Shown here piece after piece: positions 5,850 to 11,880 of a stretch of DNA of 13,527 bases. Source of the stretch: CAZWVM01 sp964637705 (GTDB taxonomy: Bacteria > UBA8481). Location of the stretch: contig CAZWVM010000094.1 of assembly GCA_964637705.1 (NCBI GenBank), positions 1 through 13,527 on the forward strand, read 5' to 3'. The first letter of the stretch is position 1, and each line of letters begins with the position of its first letter. The translations under genes were made by a program, and so were the position numbers. Below the pieces are notes generated by a model that was not told the DNA's origin, did no database searches, and was given only the letters and a program-made list of their open reading frames with translations.

Positions 5850-7265
5850 TTAGCGGCGCGCGGTCGTCGCCTCGAGGCGCTGGGCCGCGCGCAGGACGTC
5901 GATCGCCTTCTTGAACTGGGGGTCGAGGTCCGGCCGGAGGTAGATCCGGCTGTCGTTGCGCCGCTCCAGTTCCGCCACCAGCCGCCGCTCCAGGATCTCG
6001 CGCGACATCACGATTCCGGCCGCGGCGACCTGCGCGGCGAGGCGGTCGAACTCCTCGCGCGTGTAATCCTGCCGCCCCCGCGCGAAATCGCGCAGGATGT
6101 CGGTGTCGCGCAAGGCGACGAGCCCCTTGAGGTCGGTGTCGGTGGGCTGAGGCATCTCGACGATCATCCCGGAATCGGGCAGGAGCCCGACGCCGTGGAT
6201 CGAGCGGCCCGACGGCGTGAAGTAGCGCGCCGTGGTGAGGGCGATCTTGGAGCCGTCGGGGAGGTTCTCGACGGTCTGGACCGATCCCTTGCCGTAGGTC
6301 CGCGTCCCGATGACGACGCCGCGGCGGTGGTCCTGGACGCAGCCGGCGACGATCTCCGAGGCCGACGCGGAACTGCCGTTGACGAGGACCGCCAGGGGCA
6401 GGCGCGTGATGCGACCGGCGGACGAGGCGTAGTAGGAGGAACTCTGGCGGGGATCGCGGGCGATCGTCGAGACGATGACGCCGGAGTCGATGAAGCGGTT
6501 CGAGACGGCGATGGCGCCGGTCAGGACGCCGCCCGGGTCGTCGCGCAGATCGAGGACCAGGCCCTTGACCCGAGCCTCCTCCAGCGCCGCGAGCGCCGCG
6601 TCGAGTTCCTCGGAGGTCCGCTCCGTGAACTGCGTGATGCGGATGTAGCCCAGGTTCTCGAACGTCGTGTGACGCACCGACTGCACGCGGATGATCTCTC
6701 GCACCAGCTTGATCTCGATCGGAGACTCGAATCCGACCCTCTCGACCGAGATGACGACCGACGTGCCGGGCTGGCCGCGCAGCATCCCGACGGCCGCGTC
6801 CAGGGTCATGGTGTCGGTCGCCACGCCGTCGATCCGGGCGATCACGTCGCCCGCCTCGACGCCGCCGCGCCAGGCCGGCGTTCCCTCGACGGGCGCGATG
6901 ACCGTCAGGCGATCCTTCTCGACCCCGATGTGGATTCCGATCCCGCCGAACTCGCCGTCGGTCTGCGTGACGAGCTCCCGGGCCTCGACGACGGGCAGGT
7001 AGCGGGTGTGGGGGTCCCCGAGCGTTTCGAGCATCCCCTTGATGGCGCCCGAGATGAGGGCGCCGGGCGAGAGCCGGGTCGTGTCGGCGTAGTCGGACTG
7101 GACGATCCGGTAGGCCTCGACGAAGATCTGCATCTCCTTGAGGGCGGCGTCGATGGTGTCGCCGGCCCGGAGCGTGGAGCGGTCGGAAAGCTGGAAGACG
7201 AGGAGAAGGGCGACGACGGCGGCGGCGAGGATGAAGCCGGGATTGCGGTAAGGGAGGCGGTTCAT
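5850..7265 (-). CDS. C-terminal processing serine protease (family S41, CtpA/Prc-like) with PDZ domain
   Basis: 471 residues. An N-terminal membrane anchor or uncleaved signal (about 11-25, FILAAAVVALLLVFQ) places the enzyme in the periplasm. The S41 N-terminal region, with LGDPHTRYL at 82-90, is followed by a PDZ domain (about 100-185; GIGIHIG, GTPAWRGGVEAGDVIARIDG) that selects C-terminal tails, then the catalytic core: YIRITQF, LVLDLRDDPGG, NGSSASASEI with the predicted nucleophile Ser301, and TYGKGSVQTVENLPDGS with the predicted general base Lys326. The 25-residue Ser-Lys spacing equals that of the structurally known algal CtpA (S372/K397). The C-terminal helical region (about 375-471) is usual. 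Its substrates cannot be told from the sequence. The ATG at 7265 has no clear Shine-Dalgarno; a TAACAT box 7 nt upstream might make the transcript leaderless. It lies 51 bp after the 78-residue orphan gene. Confidence 0.94.
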   Translation of the reverse strand: MNRLPYRNPGFILAAAVVALLLVFQLSDRSTLRAGDTIDAALKEMQIFVEAYRIVQSDYADTTRLSPGALISGAIKGMLETLGDPHTRYLPVVEARELVTQTDGEFGGIGIHIGVEKDRLTVIAPVEGTPAWRGGVEAGDVIARIDGVATDTMTLDAAVGMLRGQPGTSVVISVERVGFESPIEIKLVREIIRVQSVRHTTFENLGYIRITQFTERTSEELDAALAALEEARVKGLVLDLRDDPGGVLTGAIAVSNRFIDSGVIVSTIARDPRQSSSYYASSAGRITRLPLAVLVNGSSASASEIVAGCVQDHRRGVVIGTRTYGKGSVQTVENLPDGSKIALTTARYFTPSGRSIHGVGLLPDSGMIVEMPQPTDTDLKGLVALRDTDILRDFARGRQDYTREEFDRLAAQVAAAGIVMSREILERRLVAELERRNDSRIYLRPDLDPQFKKAIDVLRAAQRLEATTARR

Positions 7266-7278
7266 AGACGGAATGTTA

Positions 7279-7291
7279 GCACGAATCGTGC
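7279..7291. repeat. Small palindrome in the protease leader
   Basis: GCACGAATCGTGC is an odd-centred palindrome with 6-bp arms. It lies between the 78-residue gene and the protease gene. It might be an operator half-site pair or a weak hairpin; no U-tract follows on either strand. Confidence 0.25.
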
Positions 7292-7316
7292 CGGGTTCCA
7301 GAGGAATAGCGGCCTA

Positions 7317-7553
7317 TTAGGGCGAACTCTCTCCCCTCTCGCCCCCCCGTTTCGCCTGGATCGCCTTCTTCAAGCCCTCCATCTTCTTCGCCGCGACCCG
7401 GAAGCAGAACTCGAGCAGTTCCTCCGGGGTCTTCTCGATCCGCCCGCCCTTCGTCACCGCCGAGATCGCCGCGGACATCTCCTTCTCCGAGAGAACGTTC
7501 CTGACGAAGGTGTCACGCTCCTCCGGCGTGAACTTGTCGTAGTCAACGGCCAT
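7317..7553 (-). CDS. Small conserved-looking hypothetical protein (78 aa)
   Basis: I do not recognise this family. The protein begins MAVDYDKFTPEERDTFVRNV and looks soluble and mostly helical, with an acidic first half and a basic, Lys/Arg-rich second half (KKMEGLKKAIQAKR). There is one Cys (about residue 50), no signal peptide, no membrane segment and no metal motif. It is believable as a real gene because a strong Shine-Dalgarno (GGAGGTG) precedes the ATG at 7553 at good spacing, and it fits between two genes on the same strand with gaps of 34 and 51 bp. It is probably co-transcribed with the glyoxalase II and protease genes; its role is unknown. Confidence 0.65.
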   Translation of the reverse strand: MAVDYDKFTPEERDTFVRNVLSEKEMSAAISAVTKGGRIEKTPEELLEFCFRVAAKKMEGLKKAIQAKRGGERGESSP

Positions 7554-7587
7554 TGCGCACCTCCGGACCCGTCACGCCCATGGTCGA

Positions 7588-8361
7588 TCAGAACCCGTCG
7601 CGCAGGCGGCGGATGAAGGTGAAGAGGCCGGCCGGCGTCTTCGGAAGCTCGTCCCAGCGCATCTTGAGCGTTTCGCGCAGGCGCGGATCGTGTACGCGCA
7701 GGAAGGGGTTCGTGCCCTTCTCGACGCCCAGGTCGCCCGGCACCGACGGCCGTCCCTCCGCGCGCAACCGCCGAATCGAGCTGTGATGCTTCAGGAGCAA
7801 GTCGTTGCCGGGGTCGAGATACACCGCGAACCGGAGGTTCTCCTCGGCATACTCGTGACCGCAGTAGATCCGCGTCGTGTCGGGAAGGGAACAGATGTGG
7901 TCGCGAAGCCCCCTGTACAGGTCTTCGGCCGAACCCTCGAAGATCCTCCCGCACCCCCCGATGAAGAGGGCGTCGCCCGTGAAGAGAGCCCCGTCCACGA
8001 GGTAGATCGCGTGCTCCCGCGTGTGGCCGCCCAGGATCGAGACGCGAACCTCGGCGTTGCCGAAGAGAAAGGACTGGCCGTGCGAGACGCGCAGCACGCG
8101 GATCGAGAACTCGGGGATCTCCGACGGTCCCCGGATCGGGACGTCGTACTGCCGCGCCAGTTCCACCGCTCCCCCGATGTGGTCGATGTGCTTGTGCGTC
8201 AGCCAGACCTCCAGCGGCCGCAGGCTCCGCGCGGTCAACTCCTCCTGCACCGGCCGGTAGGAGCCCGGATCGACGACCGCCACGCCGCGCCCCGTGCGTT
8301 CGTGCACGAGGTAGGCGTAGTTGTCGCGACTGGTGAGTATGGGTTCGACTCGCGGATACAA
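7588..8361 (-). CDS. gloB: Hydroxyacylglutathione hydrolase (glyoxalase II), metallo-beta-lactamase fold
   Basis: 257 residues, the normal glyoxalase II length. The family hydrolyses S-D-lactoylglutathione (or another acylthiol) to D-lactate in methylglyoxal detoxification. The full binuclear metal site is present: THKHIDH at 55-61 (His56, His58, Asp60, His61), GGHT with His113, FTGDALF with Asp130, and YCGHEYAEENLRFA with His169. The C-terminal substrate-binding helices (GTNPFLRVHDP, LKMRWDELPKTP) distinguish it from generic MBL proteins. The start is TTG at 8361, backed by an AAAGGA Shine-Dalgarno about 8 nt upstream. An imperfect inverted repeat in the leader overlaps that Shine-Dalgarno. 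Glutathione as the true thiol is assumed from the family; no glyoxalase I is in the window. Confidence 0.9.
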   Translation of the reverse strand: MYPRVEPILTSRDNYAYLVHERTGRGVAVVDPGSYRPVQEELTARSLRPLEVWLTHKHIDHIGGAVELARQYDVPIRGPSEIPEFSIRVLRVSHGQSFLFGNAEVRVSILGGHTREHAIYLVDGALFTGDALFIGGCGRIFEGSAEDLYRGLRDHICSLPDTTRIYCGHEYAEENLRFAVYLDPGNDLLLKHHSSIRRLRAEGRPSVPGDLGVEKGTNPFLRVHDPRLRETLKMRWDELPKTPAGLFTFIRRLRDGF

Positions 8362-8403
8362 GAACGGAATCCTTTCTCGGGGGCCGGGATCGGGAATCCG
8401 TTC
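8362..8403. repeat. 11-bp imperfect inverted repeat in the gloB leader
   Basis: GAACGGAATCC (8362-8372) and GGAATCCGTTC (8393-8403) are inverted copies with one mismatch, separated by 20 nt. In the gloB transcript the start-proximal arm contains the GGA of the Shine-Dalgarno and abuts the TTG start, so pairing would hide the ribosome binding site. In DNA it also lies just upstream of the -10 box of the divergent aminotransferase gene and could be an operator shared by both. Confidence 0.45.
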
Positions 8404-8422
8404 CGTGCACCCGGCTTTCTGC

Positions 8423-8428
8423 TATAGT
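8423..8428 (+). promoter_or_regulatory. -10 box TATAGT immediately upstream of the aminotransferase start
   Basis: TATAGT matches five of six -10 bases and ends 9 nt before the ATG at 8438. Transcription would start at about 8435-8438, giving a leaderless or nearly leaderless mRNA, consistent with the absence of a Shine-Dalgarno. The -35 region is poor (TTCCGT at 8401, spacing 16). On the opposite strand the same AT-rich core could serve gloB (TTGCGA, 16-bp spacer, TACTAT). Confidence 0.45.
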
Positions 8429-8437
8429 ACCCGCACG

Positions 8438-9598
8438 ATGACAGTTCGCAAGCCAGAGGAGTTTCTTCCCTTCGGAAAACCGGTTCTGGAGGAGGAGGAG
8501 ATCGCCGCGGTCGCCGACGCGTTGAGAACCGGGTGGATCTCGACGGGCCCACGGACCGCGGAATTCCAGCGCCTCTTCGCCGCCTACACGGGCCGCCGCC
8601 ACGCCCTCGGCCTCTCCTCCTGCACCGCCGGCCTCTTTCTCGCGCTCCGGCTCCTCGACGTGAAAGAAGGCGACGAGGTCGTCGTACCCGCCCTGACCTT
8701 CACCGCCACCGCCAACGTCGTGGTGCATTGCGGTGCCACGCCGGTGATCGTGGACGTGGAACCGGAGACGGGCAACATCGATCCGGAGGCGATCGAGGCG
8801 GCGGTCACGCCCCGGACGAAGGTGATCGTCCCGGTGCACCTCTACGGCCGGCCCGCGGCCGCCGATCGTATCTTCTCCTTCGCAAAATCCCGGGATCTCG
8901 CCGTCGTCGCGGACTGCGCGCACGCCACCGAGAGCCGGATCGGAGAGGACCACGCCTGCCGCTGGTCCGATCTCGCCGCCTTCTCCTTCTATGCCACAAA
9001 GAACCTGGCCGTCGGCGAGGGCGGCATGCTCGTCACCGACGACGACGCCTGGTTCGAGCGCGCCGCGATCCTGGCGCTCCACGGCATGAGCCGCGGGGCC
9101 TTCTCGCGCTACAGCGAGAGCGGCTTCAAGCTCTACGACGTCGTGGAGCCCGGCTACAAGTTCAACATGACCGACATCTCGGCCGCCCTGGGCGTCGAGC
9201 AGTTGAAGCGGATCGACGCGCGCCTCGCGCGGCGCGAGGAGGTCTGGCGCCGCTATGACGCCGCCTTCGCGAGCCTGCCCCTGGATCTGCCGCCGCCACC
9301 CGCTCCCGGCCATATCCATGCCCGGCACCTCTACACACCCCGCGTGCGTCGACCGGAGATGCGCGACCGGTTGCTGGCCGCGATCCAGTCCCGTGGCGTC
9401 GGCGTCGGCGTCCATTTCACCGCCCTCCCCCTGCACACCTACTATCGCAACCGCTTCGGCTTCCGGCGGGGACAGTTCCCGAACGCCGAGAGGATCTCCG
9501 GCACCACCTTCTCGATCCCGATGACGCCTTACCTCACCGATCGCGAAATCGAGCGCGTCATCGCGGCGGTGCGCGAAGGACTCGCGGAGTGCTCCTGA
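8438..9598 (+). CDS. DegT/DnrJ/EryC1/StrS-family PLP aminotransferase
   Basis: 386 residues from the ATG at 8438. Members transfer an amino group, usually from glutamate, to a keto-sugar nucleotide in the synthesis of amino sugars for lipopolysaccharide, capsule, glycans or antibiotics. Family signatures: SKP-like start KPVLEEEEIAAVADALRTGWISTGP at 14-38, LSSCTAGLFLAL at 59-70, DEVVVPALTFTATANVV at 79-95, VPVHLYGRPA at 131-140, DCAHATES at 159-166 with the cofactor-binding Asp159, and AFSFYATKNLAVGEGGMLVT at 181-200 with the Schiff-base Lys188. The C-terminal half has YKFNMTDISAALGVEQL and SRGVGVGVHFTALPLH. The substrate cannot be predicted; no sugar dehydratase or glycosyltransferase is nearby, which is unusual for this family. 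The frame is open further upstream, but family alignment and the -10 box at 8423 favour 8438. pcm begins 4 bp downstream. Confidence 0.92.
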   Translation: MTVRKPEEFLPFGKPVLEEEEIAAVADALRTGWISTGPRTAEFQRLFAAYTGRRHALGLSSCTAGLFLALRLLDVKEGDEVVVPALTFTATANVVVHCGATPVIVDVEPETGNIDPEAIEAAVTPRTKVIVPVHLYGRPAAADRIFSFAKSRDLAVVADCAHATESRIGEDHACRWSDLAAFSFYATKNLAVGEGGMLVTDDDAWFERAAILALHGMSRGAFSRYSESGFKLYDVVEPGYKFNMTDISAALGVEQLKRIDARLARREEVWRRYDAAFASLPLDLPPPPAPGHIHARHLYTPRVRRPEMRDRLLAAIQSRGVGVGVHFTALPLHTYYRNRFGFRRGQFPNAERISGTTFSIPMTPYLTDREIERVIAAVREGLAECS

Positions 9599-9602
9599 GC
9601 CG

Positions 9603-10301
9603 GTGAGCGGAACGCTCCCGTTGCCCGCGCCGCCTCCGAACGAAGCCTCGGTCCGCATGGTGAAAACCCAGATCGAGGCGCGCGGGATTCTCGAGCCGAG
9701 GCTCCTCATGGCGATGCGCCGCATCGACCGGGTCCACTTCATCCCCGGTTCCGCCGCCCGGCACGCCTACGACGACGGCCCCCAGTCGATCGGCCACGAC
9801 CAGACGATCAGCCAACCCTTCATCGTCGCGTTGATGACCGATCTCCTGGGCCTGGAGGACGGCGAATCCGTCCTCGAGATCGGGGTGGGCTCGGGCTACC
9901 AGACGGCGATTCTCCTGGCGATGGGGGCGCGGGTCTTCGGCGTCGAGCGCGTGGCCGCGCTCGCGGAGACGGCGCGGGGCAACATCGCGAAAGCGCTGGG
10001 CGAATCCGCCCTCGATCGATTCCAGCTCGTCATCGACGACGGCTCGCTCGGGTTTCCTCTGCCGCCCGCGCGCGAACGGGATGCCTTCGACGCCATCCTC
10101 GTCGCCGCCGCCGCCCCCGCGATTCCACCACCCCTCATCCGCCAGTTGAAGCCCGGCGGCCGCCTCGTCATCCCGGTCGGAGATCGTTTCGTGCAGGATC
10201 TCGTCCTCGCGCGGAAGAACTCCGACGGCTCTCTCGAGGAACGGATCGTCGACGGCGTCCGTTTCGTTCCGCTCGTCGGGCGCCACGGCTTCGCCGAGTG
10301 A
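9603..10301 (+). CDS. pcm: Protein-L-isoaspartate(D-aspartate) O-methyltransferase
   Basis: 232 residues from GTG 9603; a possible shorter form starts at ATG 9657. The enzyme methylates L-isoaspartyl residues with S-adenosylmethionine to start repair of aged proteins in the cytosol. Family marks are the N-terminal MVKTQIEARGI at 19-29, YDDGPQSIGHDQTISQPFIVALM at about 56-78, the SAM loop VLEIGVGSGYQTAIL at 90-104, the acidic GVERVAAL at 113-120, and RQLKPGGRLVIPVG in the C-terminal half. The GTG lies 4 bp after the aminotransferase stop, which favours translational reinitiation, and the 3' end overlaps the next gene by 4 nt (GTGA). The usual IGxGQTIS motif here reads IGHDQTIS. The first 18 residues are Pro-rich and may be dispensable. 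Confidence 0.93.
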   Translation: MSGTLPLPAPPPNEASVRMVKTQIEARGILEPRLLMAMRRIDRVHFIPGSAARHAYDDGPQSIGHDQTISQPFIVALMTDLLGLEDGESVLEIGVGSGYQTAILLAMGARVFGVERVAALAETARGNIAKALGESALDRFQLVIDDGSLGFPLPPARERDAFDAILVAAAAPAIPPPLIRQLKPGGRLVIPVGDRFVQDLVLARKNSDGSLEERIVDGVRFVPLVGRHGFAE

Positions 10302-10939
10302 GCGCCGTATTGCGGCCGGCCGCGGTCATCCTGGCCGCGGGCGAGAGCCGCCGGATGGAGGGCGCGTTGAAGCCGCTCCTCCCCTACCGCGGCGGCACCT
10401 TTCTTTCGACGGTCGTCGGAACCCTGAGAGAGGCGGGGTTCGAAACGATCCGCGTCGTGGTCGGCGCGAGAAGCGACGAGGTTCGCGCCGCCGTGCGCGA
10501 CCTCCCGGCGGCCTTCGTCGAGAACCCGGCCTGGCGCGACGGCATGCTCGGCTCGCTCCAGGCCGGCATCGCCTCGCTCGAGCCCGGCACGCCGGGCGCG
10601 CTGGTCACGCTCGTCGATCTCCCCGGGATCCTCACCGACACGATCGGACATCTGGGAAACGAATGGGACCGGGACCGTTCGCGGATCGTCCTGCCGGTGC
10701 GGCAGGACGCCGGTGCGCGGCCGCGAAGAGGCCATCCCGTCATCTTTCCCGGCCCGCTCTTCGCCGCCATTCGCGCGGCGCGCCATCCCGACGGGCCCCG
10801 CGGCCTTCTCCGCGACCATGCGGCGCTCGTGACCGAAATCCCCGTCGAAGACGACGGATGCTTCCAGGACGTGGACACGCCGGAGGACTACCGCGTGCTT
10901 CAGTCCGCAATCCGCGCTCCGCAATCCGCAAACCGATGA
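10298..10939 (+). CDS. MobA/MocA-like nucleotidyltransferase (probable molybdenum cofactor cytidylyltransferase)
   Basis: 213 residues from GTG 10298, overlapping pcm by 4 nt (GTGA). The fold is the MobA-like Rossmann nucleotidyltransferase: LAAGESRRMEG at 12-22 for NTP phosphates with Lys25 following, VDLPG at 106-110 for the metal-binding Asp, RGHPVIFP at 144-151, and DVDTPEDY at 191-198. MocA joins CMP to molybdopterin for xanthine dehydrogenase-family enzymes, and the hydroxylase genes begin 89 bp downstream, so this role is favoured. MobA (GMP), or a sugar-phosphate nucleotidyltransferase tied to the upstream aminotransferase, is a less likely alternative. The last dozen residues (QSAIRAPQSANR) are encoded by a TCCGCAATCCGC repeat and are not part of the fold; the original stop was probably lost or displaced. 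Confidence 0.78.
   Translation: MSAVLRPAAVILAAGESRRMEGALKPLLPYRGGTFLSTVVGTLREAGFETIRVVVGARSDEVRAAVRDLPAAFVENPAWRDGMLGSLQAGIASLEPGTPGALVTLVDLPGILTDTIGHLGNEWDRDRSRIVLPVRQDAGARPRRGHPVIFPGPLFAAIRAARHPDGPRGLLRDHAALVTEIPVEDDGCFQDVDTPEDYRVLQSAIRAPQSANR
10904..10929. repeat. 12-bp direct repeat TCCGCAATCCGC forming a gene tail
   Basis: TCCGCAATCCGC occurs exactly at 10904-10915 and 10918-10929 (period 14), followed by CAAACCGATGA, which supplies the stop. The repeat encodes the C-terminal tail of the nucleotidyltransferase. It is of the same simple word-repeat style as the patch at 5734-5847 but with GC-richer words. Confidence 0.6.
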
Positions 10940-10947
10940 GACGCCAC

Positions 10948-10976
10948 TTGGATTCCCATCGGCCCGGTTGTATCAT
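10948..10976 (+). promoter_or_regulatory. Putative promoter of the molybdenum hydroxylase genes
   Basis: TTGGAT (10948-10953), a 17-bp spacer and TATCAT (10971-10976, five of six -10 bases) lie directly after the nucleotidyltransferase stop. Transcription would start near 10983, leaving a leader of about 46 nt. The -35 match is only the TTG core. It would let the hydroxylase be controlled apart from the upstream genes. Confidence 0.4.
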
Positions 10977-11028
10977 GAAAAGCTGCCACCGACGCCGGTC
11001 GCAGCCAGGCCAGATCCAGAGGTGCAAG

Positions 11029-11880
11029 ATGTTCCAGGAATTCCACTCGCCCACCACGGTCCAGGAAGCTCTGAAACTCAGGCAGGCTTCCTCCTCCAGC
11101 ATGTATTACGGCGGCGGCACGGAGATCAACTCCCGCGTCTGGCCCTGCCGGCCCCTGGAACTGCCCTTCACGGCCGTCTCCCTGGCGCGCCTGCCCCTCA
11201 CCGAAATCACACCGGGCACGACTGGGATCTCGATCGGCTCCGGCGTCGTGATCCAGCGCCTGCTCGAGACCCCGGGCCTCCCGCCGCTTCTCGTTGCCGC
11301 GGCGAGGAACTTCGCGAACCGGAACGTGAGGAACATGGGGACGCTCGGTGGGAACATCGGCAGTCTCAGCTCCTGCTCCAACATCGTCCCGGCGCTCCTC
11401 GCGCTCGACGCGTCGGTGAAAGCCGCGGGGCCGAAGGGCGAGGAAACCCTCTCGCTCGTCGACTACATCGCCCGCGCCGATCGCACGTTCCTTGTTCTCT
11501 CCATCGAGATCCCCTCCGGCTGGGAGAAGCGCCGCTGGGCCACGAAGAAGCACAGTCGCACCGCCAACGACGTCTCCATCGTCTCGGTATCGGTTAGCTT
11601 CGCCGGCGACGCGTCGCGCGTGGATAAGCCCGTCATCGCCGTGAGCGGTGTCGCGCCCCGCGTGATCCGCCTCGGAAAACTGGAGGCGCAACTCGACGGG
11701 AAGCCCCTGCCGCCCAGGGAGGAGACGGACGCCGCGGTCAAGACGCTCGTCTCCCCTCCCGCGGACCTGCGGGGGGGAGCCGAATTCAAGAGGCACCTCG
11801 CCGCGGTCATGGTGAGCGACGCCCTGAAGGAAGCCGCCGCAGGCGGGCGCGGCGCTGCGCGGGCGGAGGCGGGGCGATGA
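11029..11880 (+). CDS. FAD-binding subunit of molybdenum hydroxylase (YgfM-like)
   Basis: 283 residues, the usual size for CoxM/XdhB/YgfM proteins. The subunit holds FAD and passes electrons between the Fe-S clusters and the final acceptor. Visible marks: MFQEFHSPTTVQEALKL at 1-17, the FAD loop YYGGGTEI at 26-33, RNVRNMGTLGGNIG at 98-111, PALLALDASV at 121-130, and the C-terminal domain with ISGVAP-like VSGVAPRVIRL and DLRGGAEFKRHLAAVM. After GGNIG the sequence is GSLSSCSNIVPALL, replacing the common PxxDxxPALL, so Asp is Asn here. The ATG at 11029 has an AGAGGTG Shine-Dalgarno; an in-frame ATG at 10975 lies on top of the predicted -10 box and is less likely. It overlaps the next gene by ATGA, so the two are translationally coupled. 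Similarity to E. coli YgfM is from memory, not from a search. Confidence 0.9.
   Translation: MFQEFHSPTTVQEALKLRQASSSSMYYGGGTEINSRVWPCRPLELPFTAVSLARLPLTEITPGTTGISIGSGVVIQRLLETPGLPPLLVAAARNFANRNVRNMGTLGGNIGSLSSCSNIVPALLALDASVKAAGPKGEETLSLVDYIARADRTFLVLSIEIPSGWEKRRWATKKHSRTANDVSIVSVSVSFAGDASRVDKPVIAVSGVAPRVIRLGKLEAQLDGKPLPPREETDAAVKTLVSPPADLRGGAEFKRHLAAVMVSDALKEAAAGGRGAARAEAGR

Noticed and set aside
5700..7616. 638-codon open frame on the plus strand, opposite the protease gene
   Set aside because: Opposite strand has a complete S41 protease with catalytic residues at correct spacing; this frame encodes an Asp/Arg/Gly-rich sequence without motifs. Only its first codons read through the repeat patch.
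7454..9742. 762-codon open frame on the minus strand spanning gloB in another frame and the antisense of the aminotransferase
   Set aside because: It crosses several real genes on both strands and has no domain of its own.
10975..11028. Upstream ATG at 10975 as the start of the FAD subunit
   Set aside because: It overlaps the predicted -10 box, has no Shine-Dalgarno, and adds a basic stretch (KSCHRRRSQ) absent from the family. The ATG at 11029 has an AGAGGTG site.
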